Positions 18,016 to 26,056 of a stretch of 64,000 nucleotides of DNA are shown piece by piece. The position numbers and the translations under genes were made by a program. The notes under the pieces are model-generated. The model made no database searches, was not told the DNA's origin, and saw nothing but the letters and a program-made list of their open reading frames with translations. How positions within the stretch are numbered: the stretch's first letter is position 1; every line of letters begins with the position of its first letter. Origin of the DNA: JAKANT01 sp035502095 (GTDB taxonomy: Bacteria > Pseudomonadota > Gammaproteobacteria > Burkholderiales > Burkholderiaceae_F); the NCBI GenBank assembly GCA_035502095.1, contig DATJUX010000049.1:1-64000 (forward strand), in the 5' to 3' direction.

Positions 18016-19101
18016 TTACTTGCATGGCGATTCGCGGCAGCGAGAGTTCACGAGCGCTTCGAGGAGCCGGAGGTACTGCGACAGCACGATCCGATTGCCG
18101 GCGCCCTGCGGCGTCTCGAAGGCAACGACGAGGTTCAGCGCGGGCATCACCGTGACGAACTGGCCGTTAAGGCCATGGCCGGTGTAGGCGCCCTCGTAGG
18201 CCCCCTTCGCCCACCGGGAGTCCCAGATCCACCAGAGGTAGCCGTACCCCATCGGGCCCTTGCGCAGCCCCGGCGGGTGCATGTCGAGCGCCGGCGTGAC
18301 CACGCGCGTCGTCTCCTTCACCCAATCACGCGGCACCAGCTGCTTGCCCTCCCAGTTGCCTTGGCGAAGCATGAGCCAGCCCACCCGTGCGAGGTCTCGC
18401 GCCGAGATGTGGAAGTGATACGCGGGATGGATTGAAAGATCGTCGTGCCGTTCCTTCACCTGCTCCGAGCGCCTGAAGTCCTGCATCTGCAGCGGCCTCG
18501 CGTAGTCGCGCTCGAAAGCGTCGTAGATGTTCTGCCCCGTCTGCTTCTCGAAGACGGTGCCGAGCACGTTGAAGTCCCAGTTGTTGTAGAGGAAGTAGGT
18601 GCCGTGCTCCTGGGAGTCGCGAGGCGGTGCCTGCGCGGAATCGTCGCCCTTGTTCGCTGCCGGGTGATAGACGCCCGAGCGCGCCCGCAGCAGGTCGAGC
18701 ACCGTGGCCCGCTTCTCCTTCGGGGACAGACCGCCCACGTCGTCGATGCCGAGCTCGGCGAGCGTCGCGTCGAGCTTGATGGTGCCGTCGGCGACATAGT
18801 TGCCGTACATCATCGAGAGCAGACTCTTGCGCACCGAGGCGAGGAACACGGGCTTGGCCACGTCGCCGTACTCCAAGAGCACGCGCCCCAGGTACACCGC
18901 CACCACGCTCTCAGCGTGCGTGCGCTTCAGCTGCTCGCGGAAATTGTCGAGCGCCGACGGCGACCATCCGAGCGCGCCGGGATTCTCGATCTTCTGCCAC
19001 GCCTTGCCTGGATAGACGGGGTCAGCCTCGCTGGGCCGCCCGGTGGCGGGCGCAATGCTGCAGACCAGCGCGATGGCCAGCGTGGCAACGGATCGCTTCA
19101 T
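18016..19101 (-). CDS. Exported beta-lactamase-family serine hydrolase
   Basis: 361 residues. The signal peptide (M-K-R-S-V-A-T-L-A-I-A-L-V) is followed by a class C/penicillin-binding-protein fold. The nucleophile motif S-V-R-K (SxxK) lies in VFLASVRKSLLSMMYG, the second motif is Tyr-x-Asn in FLYNNWDFNVLG, and a late T-G-H-G-L-N-G is probably the third box. GGAGAACTCG precedes ATG 19101. Members hydrolyse D-amino peptides or esters; the true substrate is unknown. A second SxxK hydrolase is encoded at 20098, and the unrelated gene between them is also exported. Confidence 0.85.
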   Translation of the reverse strand: MKRSVATLAIALVCSIAPATGRPSEADPVYPGKAWQKIENPGALGWSPSALDNFREQLKRTHAESVVAVYLGRVLLEYGDVAKPVFLASVRKSLLSMMYGNYVADGTIKLDATLAELGIDDVGGLSPKEKRATVLDLLRARSGVYHPAANKGDDSAQAPPRDSQEHGTYFLYNNWDFNVLGTVFEKQTGQNIYDAFERDYARPLQMQDFRRSEQVKERHDDLSIHPAYHFHISARDLARVGWLMLRQGNWEGKQLVPRDWVKETTRVVTPALDMHPPGLRKGPMGYGYLWWIWDSRWAKGAYEGAYTGHGLNGQFVTVMPALNLVVAFETPQGAGNRIVLSQYLRLLEALVNSRCRESPCK

Positions 19102-19265
19102 TCGAGTTCTCCATCGGCGATGGTTATCGAGTAGAACCCAGGGTCTCGTGGCAGCCGTGCGACAGCGTTCGCGACGCTCACGCCCGGGCATGGATCGCAC
19201 GTCGAACCGAGCTTGCGCGCGGCCTGACCCCTCTGCGATCATCCGCCGCACGGAGGGATTCCGCC

Positions 19266-20003
19266 ATGGTCTGCCGAAGATCGATGCTCATCGCATCGCT
19301 CGGCTGTTTGCCAACGATACGTTCGCTGGCGACTCAAGCACCGGATGCTTCGGCGGAACTCGACCGACTCGGCAGCTTTGAGGTCGTGCTCGGCCGCCCC
19401 GGCGTCGTGATCGGCGTGCCCCACGGGACTCCCGATGCCGGGACACTCGAAGCCGGGCGCCTGCTGTGCGAGAAGCTGGGAGTTGGCGGTGTCTTCGTCA
19501 CCGGCTTCTGGGACCCGAAGACACGCCAGCGCATCAACGTCAACCGTCCAACGGAGCAACTCATCGGCGCGAACTCCGAGGTGCTGCGCCAATGGCGCAG
19601 CGATCGCGCGATCGCGCTGAACCTGCGCTATGAAGAGCGGGTCAGGGAGGTTGCCCAGGGACCTCTCAAGGCGTTCTACGAGATACATTCCAATCATCGG
19701 CCGCAGTACGCCGGATCGATCGAGGTCTCGACGCTCGGCGTGACGCGGGGCGAGGCAGCGCGCTTCAAGGCTGCGTTCGAGGCGGCACGCGACCAGCTTG
19801 CGCGGGACATGCCGAGGGTGGCCGTGCACGTTTCGCCGATCGACCGGGTCACCTACCCGAACTACCGCGCGGCCTCTTCGATCTCGGGACTCTCGCAGAA
19901 GGGGTGTGCAATCGAACACCCAGGGCATGTCTACGCGAACCGGGCTTGGCGGCACGCGTACGCCGATTGTTTAGCCGAGGCGATTGGAACCGCGCACTGG
20001 TAG
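19266..20003 (+). CDS. Exported N-formylglutamate-amidohydrolase-like protein
   Basis: 245 residues. A short hydrophobic N-terminus (M-L-I-A-S-L-G-C-L-P) suggests export. The pattern VVIGVPHGTPD, then I-N-V-N-R-P-T-E, then FYEIHSNHRP and a late CAIEHPGHVY resembles the zinc amidohydrolase family typified by N-formylglutamate deformylase (HutG). Similarity is judged by eye and distant, so the activity is uncertain. GGAGGG lies eight bases before ATG 19266. It diverges from the serine hydrolase at 18016 and precedes another at 20098. Confidence 0.55.
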   Translation: MVCRRSMLIASLGCLPTIRSLATQAPDASAELDRLGSFEVVLGRPGVVIGVPHGTPDAGTLEAGRLLCEKLGVGGVFVTGFWDPKTRQRINVNRPTEQLIGANSEVLRQWRSDRAIALNLRYEERVREVAQGPLKAFYEIHSNHRPQYAGSIEVSTLGVTRGEAARFKAAFEAARDQLARDMPRVAVHVSPIDRVTYPNYRAASSISGLSQKGCAIEHPGHVYANRAWRHAYADCLAEAIGTAHW

Positions 20004-20097
20004 CGGCGATGAGAGGTGCAAGGTCTGGCTCCGCTTCCGGAACAGGCATATGCCGGTGCGCCTGATGCATTGGCCGCCTCGGTCGCGGAGATTGGCG

Positions 20098-21384
20098 ATG
20101 CAGTGGCCCGGTCGAAGTGCCGTCTGGATCGCCGGTGCCCTTGCGTTCGTCGGTCTTTGCTGGGTCACACTCGCGGTTCAGGCAGCGCCCGACGAGGACA
20201 AGCTCGGCAAGCGCGAGGGGTATCCGATCGCCGGCGTCGGGGCCGGAAAAAAGCGGAACTGGTATTTCGACGAGGTGGTCCGCGTCGGATCGTTCACGCA
20301 CCAGGCCGAGATTCCTGGACTGTTCCATGGCGGCGTCAACGAGCTGAAACGCTCGCCGCGGCCGCTTGCATTGCCCCAGGCGCCGGCCGAGCCCGCATAC
20401 CGATGGGGTACCGATCGCAACCTGACGATCGACGACTTCCTGGCGCGGCAGCGGATCATGGGCCTCCTGATCGTCAAGGACGGTGTGATCCAGGTCGAGC
20501 GCTACCAGTACGAGCGCAAGCCGTCGGACCACTTCACGTCGCATTCGATGGCGAAGTCGATCACGAGCCTTGCGGTGGGCATCGCGTTCGGCGAGGGGAA
20601 GATCGCGTCGCTCGACGACCGCGCCGACAAGTACGCGACGAAGCTCCGTGGCGGGGTGTTCGGCGAGACCACGATCCGCAACCTCCTGCGGATGGCGGTG
20701 GGTGCAAAGTACCAGCAGGGCTACAACCAGGGCGAGGGCGACACCGCAAAGTTCTGGCCGGTCGTAGAGCGTACGGGGATCGAAGAAGCACTCGCGTCGT
20801 TCGTCAACGAGCGCGAGCGGCCGCAAGGGGAGAAGTTCTACTACGTCAGCCCTGCGACGCTGGCGCTCGCCGCGGTGGTGCAGGGTGCCACCCGCATGAG
20901 TCTCTCCGAGTACTTGTCGCCCCGGCTGTGGCAGGCGATCGGCGCCGAGGGCTCGGCGACCTGGCGCACCGACCGCACCGGTCTCGAAGTCGCGAATGGC
21001 AACTTCAACGCCACGCTGCGCGACTATGCGCGCCTTGGGATCGTGCTCGCGAACGACGGCGTGCGTCCCGACGATCCGACAAAAAGGGCCATCGTCCCGC
21101 GCGAGTATCTGCTCGATGCGACCGACGAGAGGCGCGCGCCCGAGCAGTTCCGACCCGGGAGGGCGACGCCTTACCTCGGCTACGGCTACCAGTTCTGGCT
21201 CTATCCGGGCAAGCGCCGGCGGTTCGTGATGCTCGGTGTCTTCGGCCAGTCGATCTTCGTCGACCCCGACATCAAGCTCGTCATCGTGCAGACCGCCGCC
21301 AACCAGACGCCGGAGGCAGGTGACTCGTCGCTCGGCCGCGAGCGCGATTCTTTCTGGCGGGGCATCTTGCGCTACTACGATTGA
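20098..21384 (+). CDS. Exported serine hydrolase, 6-aminohexanoate-dimer-hydrolase-like
   Basis: 428 residues from ATG 20098 (GGAG seven bases upstream); an in-frame ATG at 20050 is possible. An N-terminal hydrophobic signal (V-W-I-A-G-A-L-A-F-V-G-L) ends near VQAAPDE. The SxxK nucleophile is in FTSHSMAKSITSLAVG, and the Tyr motif is in KFYYVSPATLAL. The spacing and G-Y-G-Y-Q-F-W-L near the end fit the class C beta-lactamase group that includes nylon-oligomer hydrolase. Likely periplasmic. Substrate unknown. Confidence 0.85.
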   Translation: MQWPGRSAVWIAGALAFVGLCWVTLAVQAAPDEDKLGKREGYPIAGVGAGKKRNWYFDEVVRVGSFTHQAEIPGLFHGGVNELKRSPRPLALPQAPAEPAYRWGTDRNLTIDDFLARQRIMGLLIVKDGVIQVERYQYERKPSDHFTSHSMAKSITSLAVGIAFGEGKIASLDDRADKYATKLRGGVFGETTIRNLLRMAVGAKYQQGYNQGEGDTAKFWPVVERTGIEEALASFVNERERPQGEKFYYVSPATLALAAVVQGATRMSLSEYLSPRLWQAIGAEGSATWRTDRTGLEVANGNFNATLRDYARLGIVLANDGVRPDDPTKRAIVPREYLLDATDERRAPEQFRPGRATPYLGYGYQFWLYPGKRRRFVMLGVFGQSIFVDPDIKLVIVQTAANQTPEAGDSSLGRERDSFWRGILRYYD

Positions 21385-21921
21385 GCGCGCCCTCTGCGGA
21401 GCATCCGCAGTAGCTCTCAACGACTCGGACTTGAATCGCGGAGCACAGTCCTGAGCAGGTGCTGTCGGCCAGTTCCGAGCATTCCCGTGACCTGCAGCGC
21501 GCCGTTCGGAATGGCGGGTCCAGGGGATACCGGCGATTGCTGTTCCAGTGAGCGGCGAGTCGCCCTGGCACGTGTGCGTCGTCTACCGCGCGAGGTCGTC
21601 GTCGAACTAAAGACCGAAGCGGCGGGCCTGGACTCGCTTTTCGTCGCGTTCTGGTCGCTCTACAAGACAAACGCTCCTCGCTCAGCGAACGGCCTTTCCA
21701 CTCCAGCAAAGCCACCCGTGAAGTCCAAATCGCTGAAAGCCTGCCCGCTGCCCTTTTCACGAGCGGCCGAGGAGCCTCGTTCTCGCGTTGACGCGGACCG
21801 CGATCTGCGCCGGTGTTTGGGCGCCATCGCCGCGCGTTGGTCATGCCATCATTCGAGCGGCCCGGGAATGCGCTGACAGACTCTCGGCGGCTGAAGTCCG
21901 ACTCGAGGTCTGCGCAGGAAC
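21385..21921. other. 537-bp stretch without a recognisable gene
   Basis: No start with a ribosome-binding site and no family resemblance in any frame. GC bias is weaker than in flanking genes. It may be decayed DNA. Confidence 0.5.
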
Positions 21922-22524
21922 ATGCTGAATCTCGCGTACCGATTCCTCTTTCCCGCCATGTGGTTGGTCTGGGCGCTGTACTGGTGGCTTGCTTCGTTTG
22001 GAGGCAAAGCCACGCAACGTCGGGAACACCTTGGCTCGCGGCTTCTTCACGTTTTGCCCCTGGCCGCCGCCATTGCACTCCTGTGGCCGGAACGTGTTCC
22101 CTTTCGGGTGCTCAACCAGCGGGTGTTTCCATGGGCTCCGTGGGAGTTCTGGGTCGCTGCATTCGTCACGGCTGCCGGGTTGGGTTTCGCGGTCTGGGCC
22201 AGACGGCACATCGGCCGCAATTGGAGCGGCACGGTCACGCTCAAGCGCGACCATGAGCTCATCGTTACAGGACCTTATGCGTTCGCTCGTCACCCCATTT
22301 ACACGGGGCTGCTGGTTGCCATCGTCGGCTCGGCGCTGGCACGCGGCGAGTGGCGCGGGCTACTGGCGATAGCCCTCGCTTGGGCAGCCTTGTGGCGCAA
22401 GCTTCTTCTCGAGGAGCAATGGATGCTCGAGCTCTTTGGTGACCAATATGCCGAGTATCGCCGGCGCGTCCCGGCATTGATCCCGTTTTCCAGGTCAGTT
22501 GCGGGCGCTTCGCGGCCGAGGTGA
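21922..22524 (+). CDS. Isoprenylcysteine-carboxylmethyltransferase-like membrane protein
   Basis: 200 residues with about five hydrophobic segments. The signature TGPYAFARHPIYTG (SAM-binding loop) and the following L-L-L-E-E-Q-W-M and Y-A-E-Y-R-R-R-V-P are typical of the ICMT/PEMT-like integral membrane methyltransferases. The bacterial members' substrates are mostly unknown (lipids, quinol-like or small lipophilic molecules). It is followed 100 bases later by the truncated BLUF copy. Confidence 0.87.
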   Translation: MLNLAYRFLFPAMWLVWALYWWLASFGGKATQRREHLGSRLLHVLPLAAAIALLWPERVPFRVLNQRVFPWAPWEFWVAAFVTAAGLGFAVWARRHIGRNWSGTVTLKRDHELIVTGPYAFARHPIYTGLLVAIVGSALARGEWRGLLAIALAWAALWRKLLLEEQWMLELFGDQYAEYRRRVPALIPFSRSVAGASRPR

Positions 22525-22627
22525 GGATGCGTGCAGGGATGTCGGCAGGCGCGACGGCGGCCACGCGCCCTATCGTCCAACCACGACGTCTCCCGCTCGA
22601 CGCCGCATTTGCGAAGGCGCTGGCACC

Positions 22628-22786
22628 ATGACCTATCGGATGATCTACTCCTCCCGGGCGAACTGGGCGATGTCGGTGAGCGATCTCGAGGCGATCCTCC
22701 TCGACGCGCGCACGGGCAACGAGGCGCGCAACGTCACGGGCGCGGGTCGTACGTCCCGCGGCGCAACCTCGTACCGAACAGCATAA
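22628..22786 (+). pseudogene. Truncated BLUF-domain gene copy
   Basis: The opening MTYRMIYSSRANWAMSVSDL continues to ARTGNEARNVTGA, closely matching the first 39 residues of the intact BLUF protein at 16922. At about 22744 the similarity stops abruptly and an unrelated tail runs to a stop. The flavin Tyr and Asn are present but the Gln is lost, so it cannot be functional. It is a remnant of a paralogue cut by a deletion or rearrangement. Confidence 0.85.
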
Positions 22787-23087
22787 ACCGGGATCCGGAC
22801 AGTTCGGCGCGTTGACTGACGTCTGACGATGGGATCGCCGCTCCGGCCGAAGCAAGGCGGTGCGCGACTGTCAGTCGAATGTCAGTTGGGGCGGACGCCG
22901 GGCGATCGCGACCTTGTCGGCGCTGCTCATTGCGCGCCGGACGCATACAATTTCCGCGGCCTGCCACCTGCAACTTTGCACGCGATAGAAGGGTATAGAC
23001 CTCTCGCGCAGCGTAGGCCCATCCGCCCTCCCGGAGCGGGTTGCAGTTGGCTTCAGCTCGGCCCCCGCGCCGAGCAGGAGTACAGCC
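22787..23087. other. Intergenic region, no gene seen
   Basis: About 300 bases after the BLUF breakpoint. It contains only the ribosome-binding site GCAGGAG (23074-23080) of the next gene. Confidence 0.5.
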
Positions 23088-25457
23088 ATGCGCCAGCCCG
23101 CCCAGGAATGCGATGCAAGGGTCCCCGGTCGAGGCACACGAACCACGAAGCGGAGAGCCATCCTATCCGCCTTGTTCGTTCTGGCTTCCACGATCTCTTG
23201 CGGTGGTGGCGGTGGTGGCGGCGGCATGTCGACCGGGGGATCGGTCACCGCTCCCGCGGGATTGAGCTACCTGCAGTCCTTCTCCGTTTACACGGTCAAC
23301 ACGACGATCGGGCGGAACATCCCGACGTACGCCGGCGGTCAACCGACGTCCTTTACCGTGAGTCCGCCCCTGCCTGCCGGGCTCAGCATCGATCCCTCGA
23401 TCGGAGTGATCTCGGGAACGCCGACGGCAGTCACCGCCGAAGGCACGTACACGGTCAAGGCGATGAACAGCGCCGGCTCCACGACCGCGGTGCTCGAGAT
23501 TGCCGTTGCAGACAACACGGGAACGTGGCTGCAAACGGTCTCAACTGCATATAGAACGGCCGCGGGAGGACTGGCCGGAAATTTTTCGACGTTTCAGGAC
23601 GCGGACATCCTGCTCAGCGGCATCGACTTCAACAATACGGGCGGAGCAGGCCTGTACAACCACCTGGGAACGGTTTCCTGCGACAACACGCACCTCGTCC
23701 TGGCGGACCGGAACAACAATCGGGTGCTGGTCTGGAACTCGCTGCCTTCTTCGAACGCGCCGCCGGACCTCGTACTCGGGCAGCCGGACTTCGTATCGAA
23801 CAATCCGGGCACCGGACTGAACCAGCTGAACTGGCCGGTCAGCGTTTCGGCAGCCGGCAACAGATTGGCCGTATCCGATGCGTTCAACAACCGCGTTCTC
23901 CTCTGGGACCATTTTCCGACCTCCACCCAGCAGCCCGCGGATCGTTCCATTTCCCGGCTGTGGCCCTGGGGCGTCTGGACCGATGGCACGAAGGTGGCGG
24001 CAACCGAGACCGAGTCGGCGCCCCCGTCCGGAGACGATGTGAACCTGTGGAACGCCTGGCCGACTCAGACCGATCAGGCGCCCGATATCGTCATCCATGG
24101 CGCACCGATCGGCATGGGGACCCCGCGCACCATCACATCGAACGGGAACTACCTCGTGGTGGCAGATCACAATGCATCCGTCGGGCCCTATCCGGACACC
24201 AATTTTTTCTGGACCTCATGGCCGACCCAGCCGGACCAAGCTCCTGCTTTCTACCGCACGGACCCGCAACTGCCCGGCGGATGGATGCAAGGCGTGATCA
24301 CCGCGGACAGTCGTCTGGTGATGTTCGGATCACAGGCTCTTTCCATCTGGAACGCGCTACCGATGAGCGCCACGCAGGCTCCCGACCTGATCGTCGGGGC
24401 CGGAGGCTTCGGTCGGCCCGGCTTCGATTTCACCGGCGGCGGCGACGGCTCCGGAGCATGCGCGGCCGGTGGGAAGCTCTATGTGAGCATCTCGAACGGG
24501 AACCGGGTCGTAGGGTTCAACGGTCTCCCTGCTTCGCCGACTCAGATGCCGGACTTTGTCCTGGGGGCGCCCGACATAAACACGAATACCCTGTTAACCC
24601 ATGGATTCATCACGAATCCGAACCCCAAATCCGATGGAACGTCACTGTTCGCACTGTCGGACTTCGATTCCGCCCTGTACGTCTGGAAGACGAGGCCGGA
24701 CAACAGCGGCGCCCAGCCGGACTACATTTTTCATACCGCAGTTCCGGAGTGGGATCTGTCGGTCGCCGGTGGAAAGCTCTTCGTCGCTGGCAGGACCACC
24801 GTCCTTGGCTGGACCTTGGGCCTGCCTTCGACCGGCGCCTATCCCGACTTCTATCTCTCCGGCGGGGCAGGCACAGTGCAGTTCCAAAACCTGCAAGGCG
24901 TCTCCTGGGATGGCACATGGTTCGCCCTCAGTGACGGCGGCGCCGACAGGATCTACGTGTGGAACGGCATTCCCAATCCTCCGCGGAATCCGGACCACAC
25001 CATCGCGACCGGGCCTGGCGGCGCTTCGGTCGTCGGGCGCCTCTCGTCGAACGGCACCACTCTGGCAGCAGTCCTCACGCAGGATCAAAAGATCGCCTTG
25101 TACGACCTGACGAACTTCAGCGCGTCCCCCCAGTATGTCGACGGCAGTTCTGTCGGAAACCCCAACGCCCCGATTCGTTTCAACCTTCCAAACGGCGTTG
25201 CCTTGGCCGGCACGAAACTGTTCATTGCCGACACCAGTTTCAACCGGGTTCAGATCTGGAATGATTTTTCCACTGCGACGAGCGGGTCGGCCGCAGACGT
25301 CATCCTTGGCCAGCCGGCCAATTCGATCAACGATACGAGTCCGGCGATCGGCAAAAACACCCTCTTCTGGCCCGGGGCCGTCTTCTTCGACGGAAGCTAT
25401 CTTTGGGTCGGCGAATTCAAGTTTTCCGGCCGGCTGCTGCGCTTCTCCGTGCATTGA
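23088..25457 (+). CDS. Lipoprotein with putative Ig domain and beta-propeller-like repeats
   Basis: 789 residues. The N-terminus has a long charged lead, a hydrophobic segment (A-L-F-V-L-A-S-T-I-S) and a lipobox Cys followed by a run of eight Gly, which fits a lipoprotein with a flexible linker. Residues about 55-145 form a putative Ig domain (PAGLSIDPSIGVISGTPTAV). The rest repeats blocks of about 50-60 residues with D-L-V-L-G-Q-P-D-F, F-N-N-R-V-L-L-W and L-P-x-S-x-x-Q-x-P-D, like NHL-type propeller blades. Base composition is less GC-rich than in neighbours. Probably surface or periplasmic binding; partner unknown. Confidence 0.75.
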   Translation: MRQPAQECDARVPGRGTRTTKRRAILSALFVLASTISCGGGGGGGGMSTGGSVTAPAGLSYLQSFSVYTVNTTIGRNIPTYAGGQPTSFTVSPPLPAGLSIDPSIGVISGTPTAVTAEGTYTVKAMNSAGSTTAVLEIAVADNTGTWLQTVSTAYRTAAGGLAGNFSTFQDADILLSGIDFNNTGGAGLYNHLGTVSCDNTHLVLADRNNNRVLVWNSLPSSNAPPDLVLGQPDFVSNNPGTGLNQLNWPVSVSAAGNRLAVSDAFNNRVLLWDHFPTSTQQPADRSISRLWPWGVWTDGTKVAATETESAPPSGDDVNLWNAWPTQTDQAPDIVIHGAPIGMGTPRTITSNGNYLVVADHNASVGPYPDTNFFWTSWPTQPDQAPAFYRTDPQLPGGWMQGVITADSRLVMFGSQALSIWNALPMSATQAPDLIVGAGGFGRPGFDFTGGGDGSGACAAGGKLYVSISNGNRVVGFNGLPASPTQMPDFVLGAPDINTNTLLTHGFITNPNPKSDGTSLFALSDFDSALYVWKTRPDNSGAQPDYIFHTAVPEWDLSVAGGKLFVAGRTTVLGWTLGLPSTGAYPDFYLSGGAGTVQFQNLQGVSWDGTWFALSDGGADRIYVWNGIPNPPRNPDHTIATGPGGASVVGRLSSNGTTLAAVLTQDQKIALYDLTNFSASPQYVDGSSVGNPNAPIRFNLPNGVALAGTKLFIADTSFNRVQIWNDFSTATSGSAADVILGQPANSINDTSPAIGKNTLFWPGAVFFDGSYLWVGEFKFSGRLLRFSVH

Positions 25458-25538
25458 TCGGGGGCGATCGATGCCGATGGCTCCGGCCGGGTCGAGCCCG
25501 GGGAAAGGGATCTCGACCCGCGCGGGAAGCGAGATCCT

Positions 25539-25715
25539 TCATTCGGGAACGTCGGGTTGGGTGACCAAGCCGACCGCCGAGAGTCCGGCCTTGCTGGCGT
25601 CCGCAAGCACCTGTGCGACGCTCCGGTACGCCACGTTCTCGTCAGCGCGGTTGTGGACTTCCGGTCGTGGCGTGCGCGCGGCTGCGGCGGCGAGGCGTGC
25701 CTGCGCTGAGCGTTC
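25539..25715 (-). pseudogene. exbD: exbD remnant (C-terminal end only)
   Basis: Reading the minus strand from about 25715 gives R-L-A-A-A-A-A-R-T-P-R-P-E-V-H, then RADENVAYRSVAQVLADASK and AGLSAVGLVTQPDVPE before a TGA at 25541-25539. This is the conserved periplasmic C-terminus of ExbD/TolR, the proton-channel partner in TonB energisation. The membrane segment and start are missing, and no exbB or tonB lies nearby. It is a leftover of a deletion. Confidence 0.75.
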
Positions 25716-25874
25716 GAATGTCGGCTATCGGACCAGCCGCTTCGGCTCGACGCAAGCCTTCGCGCTTCCGGAGCTGCCGACCTCTCGATCGCAGATCCGT
25801 AACGCACTTGTGACGGCGCGAGTCGTACAAAGCGGCACGAGATCAGCAACGAGCCTCGGCAGCCTGCCCCTTTT

Positions 25875-25956
25875 GTCATTCCGAGGAGCAGAGCGGCGAG
25901 GAATCCCGACGTACCGTAGAGTGAAGATCCTCGTCGCTGATGTTCCTCGGGATGAC
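25875..25956 (+). repeat. Dispersed element, best-preserved copy (82 bp)
   Basis: The left end GTCATTCCGAGGA (25875-25887) and right end TCCTCGGGATGAC (25944-25956) are inverted repeats matching at 12 of 13 positions. The interior holds AGCGGCGAGGAATCCCGAC. The layout is like a small palindromic MITE or a REP/BIME unit. Confidence 0.75.
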
Positions 25957-26056
25957 AACGACGCGGGGGAGACTCGCGATGCCGCTGATACGCCCGGAAG
26001 CGCAATCCTTGACCGATGAAGCGCGGCACGGCTGCGCCGAGGACTCGCGATCGCCC

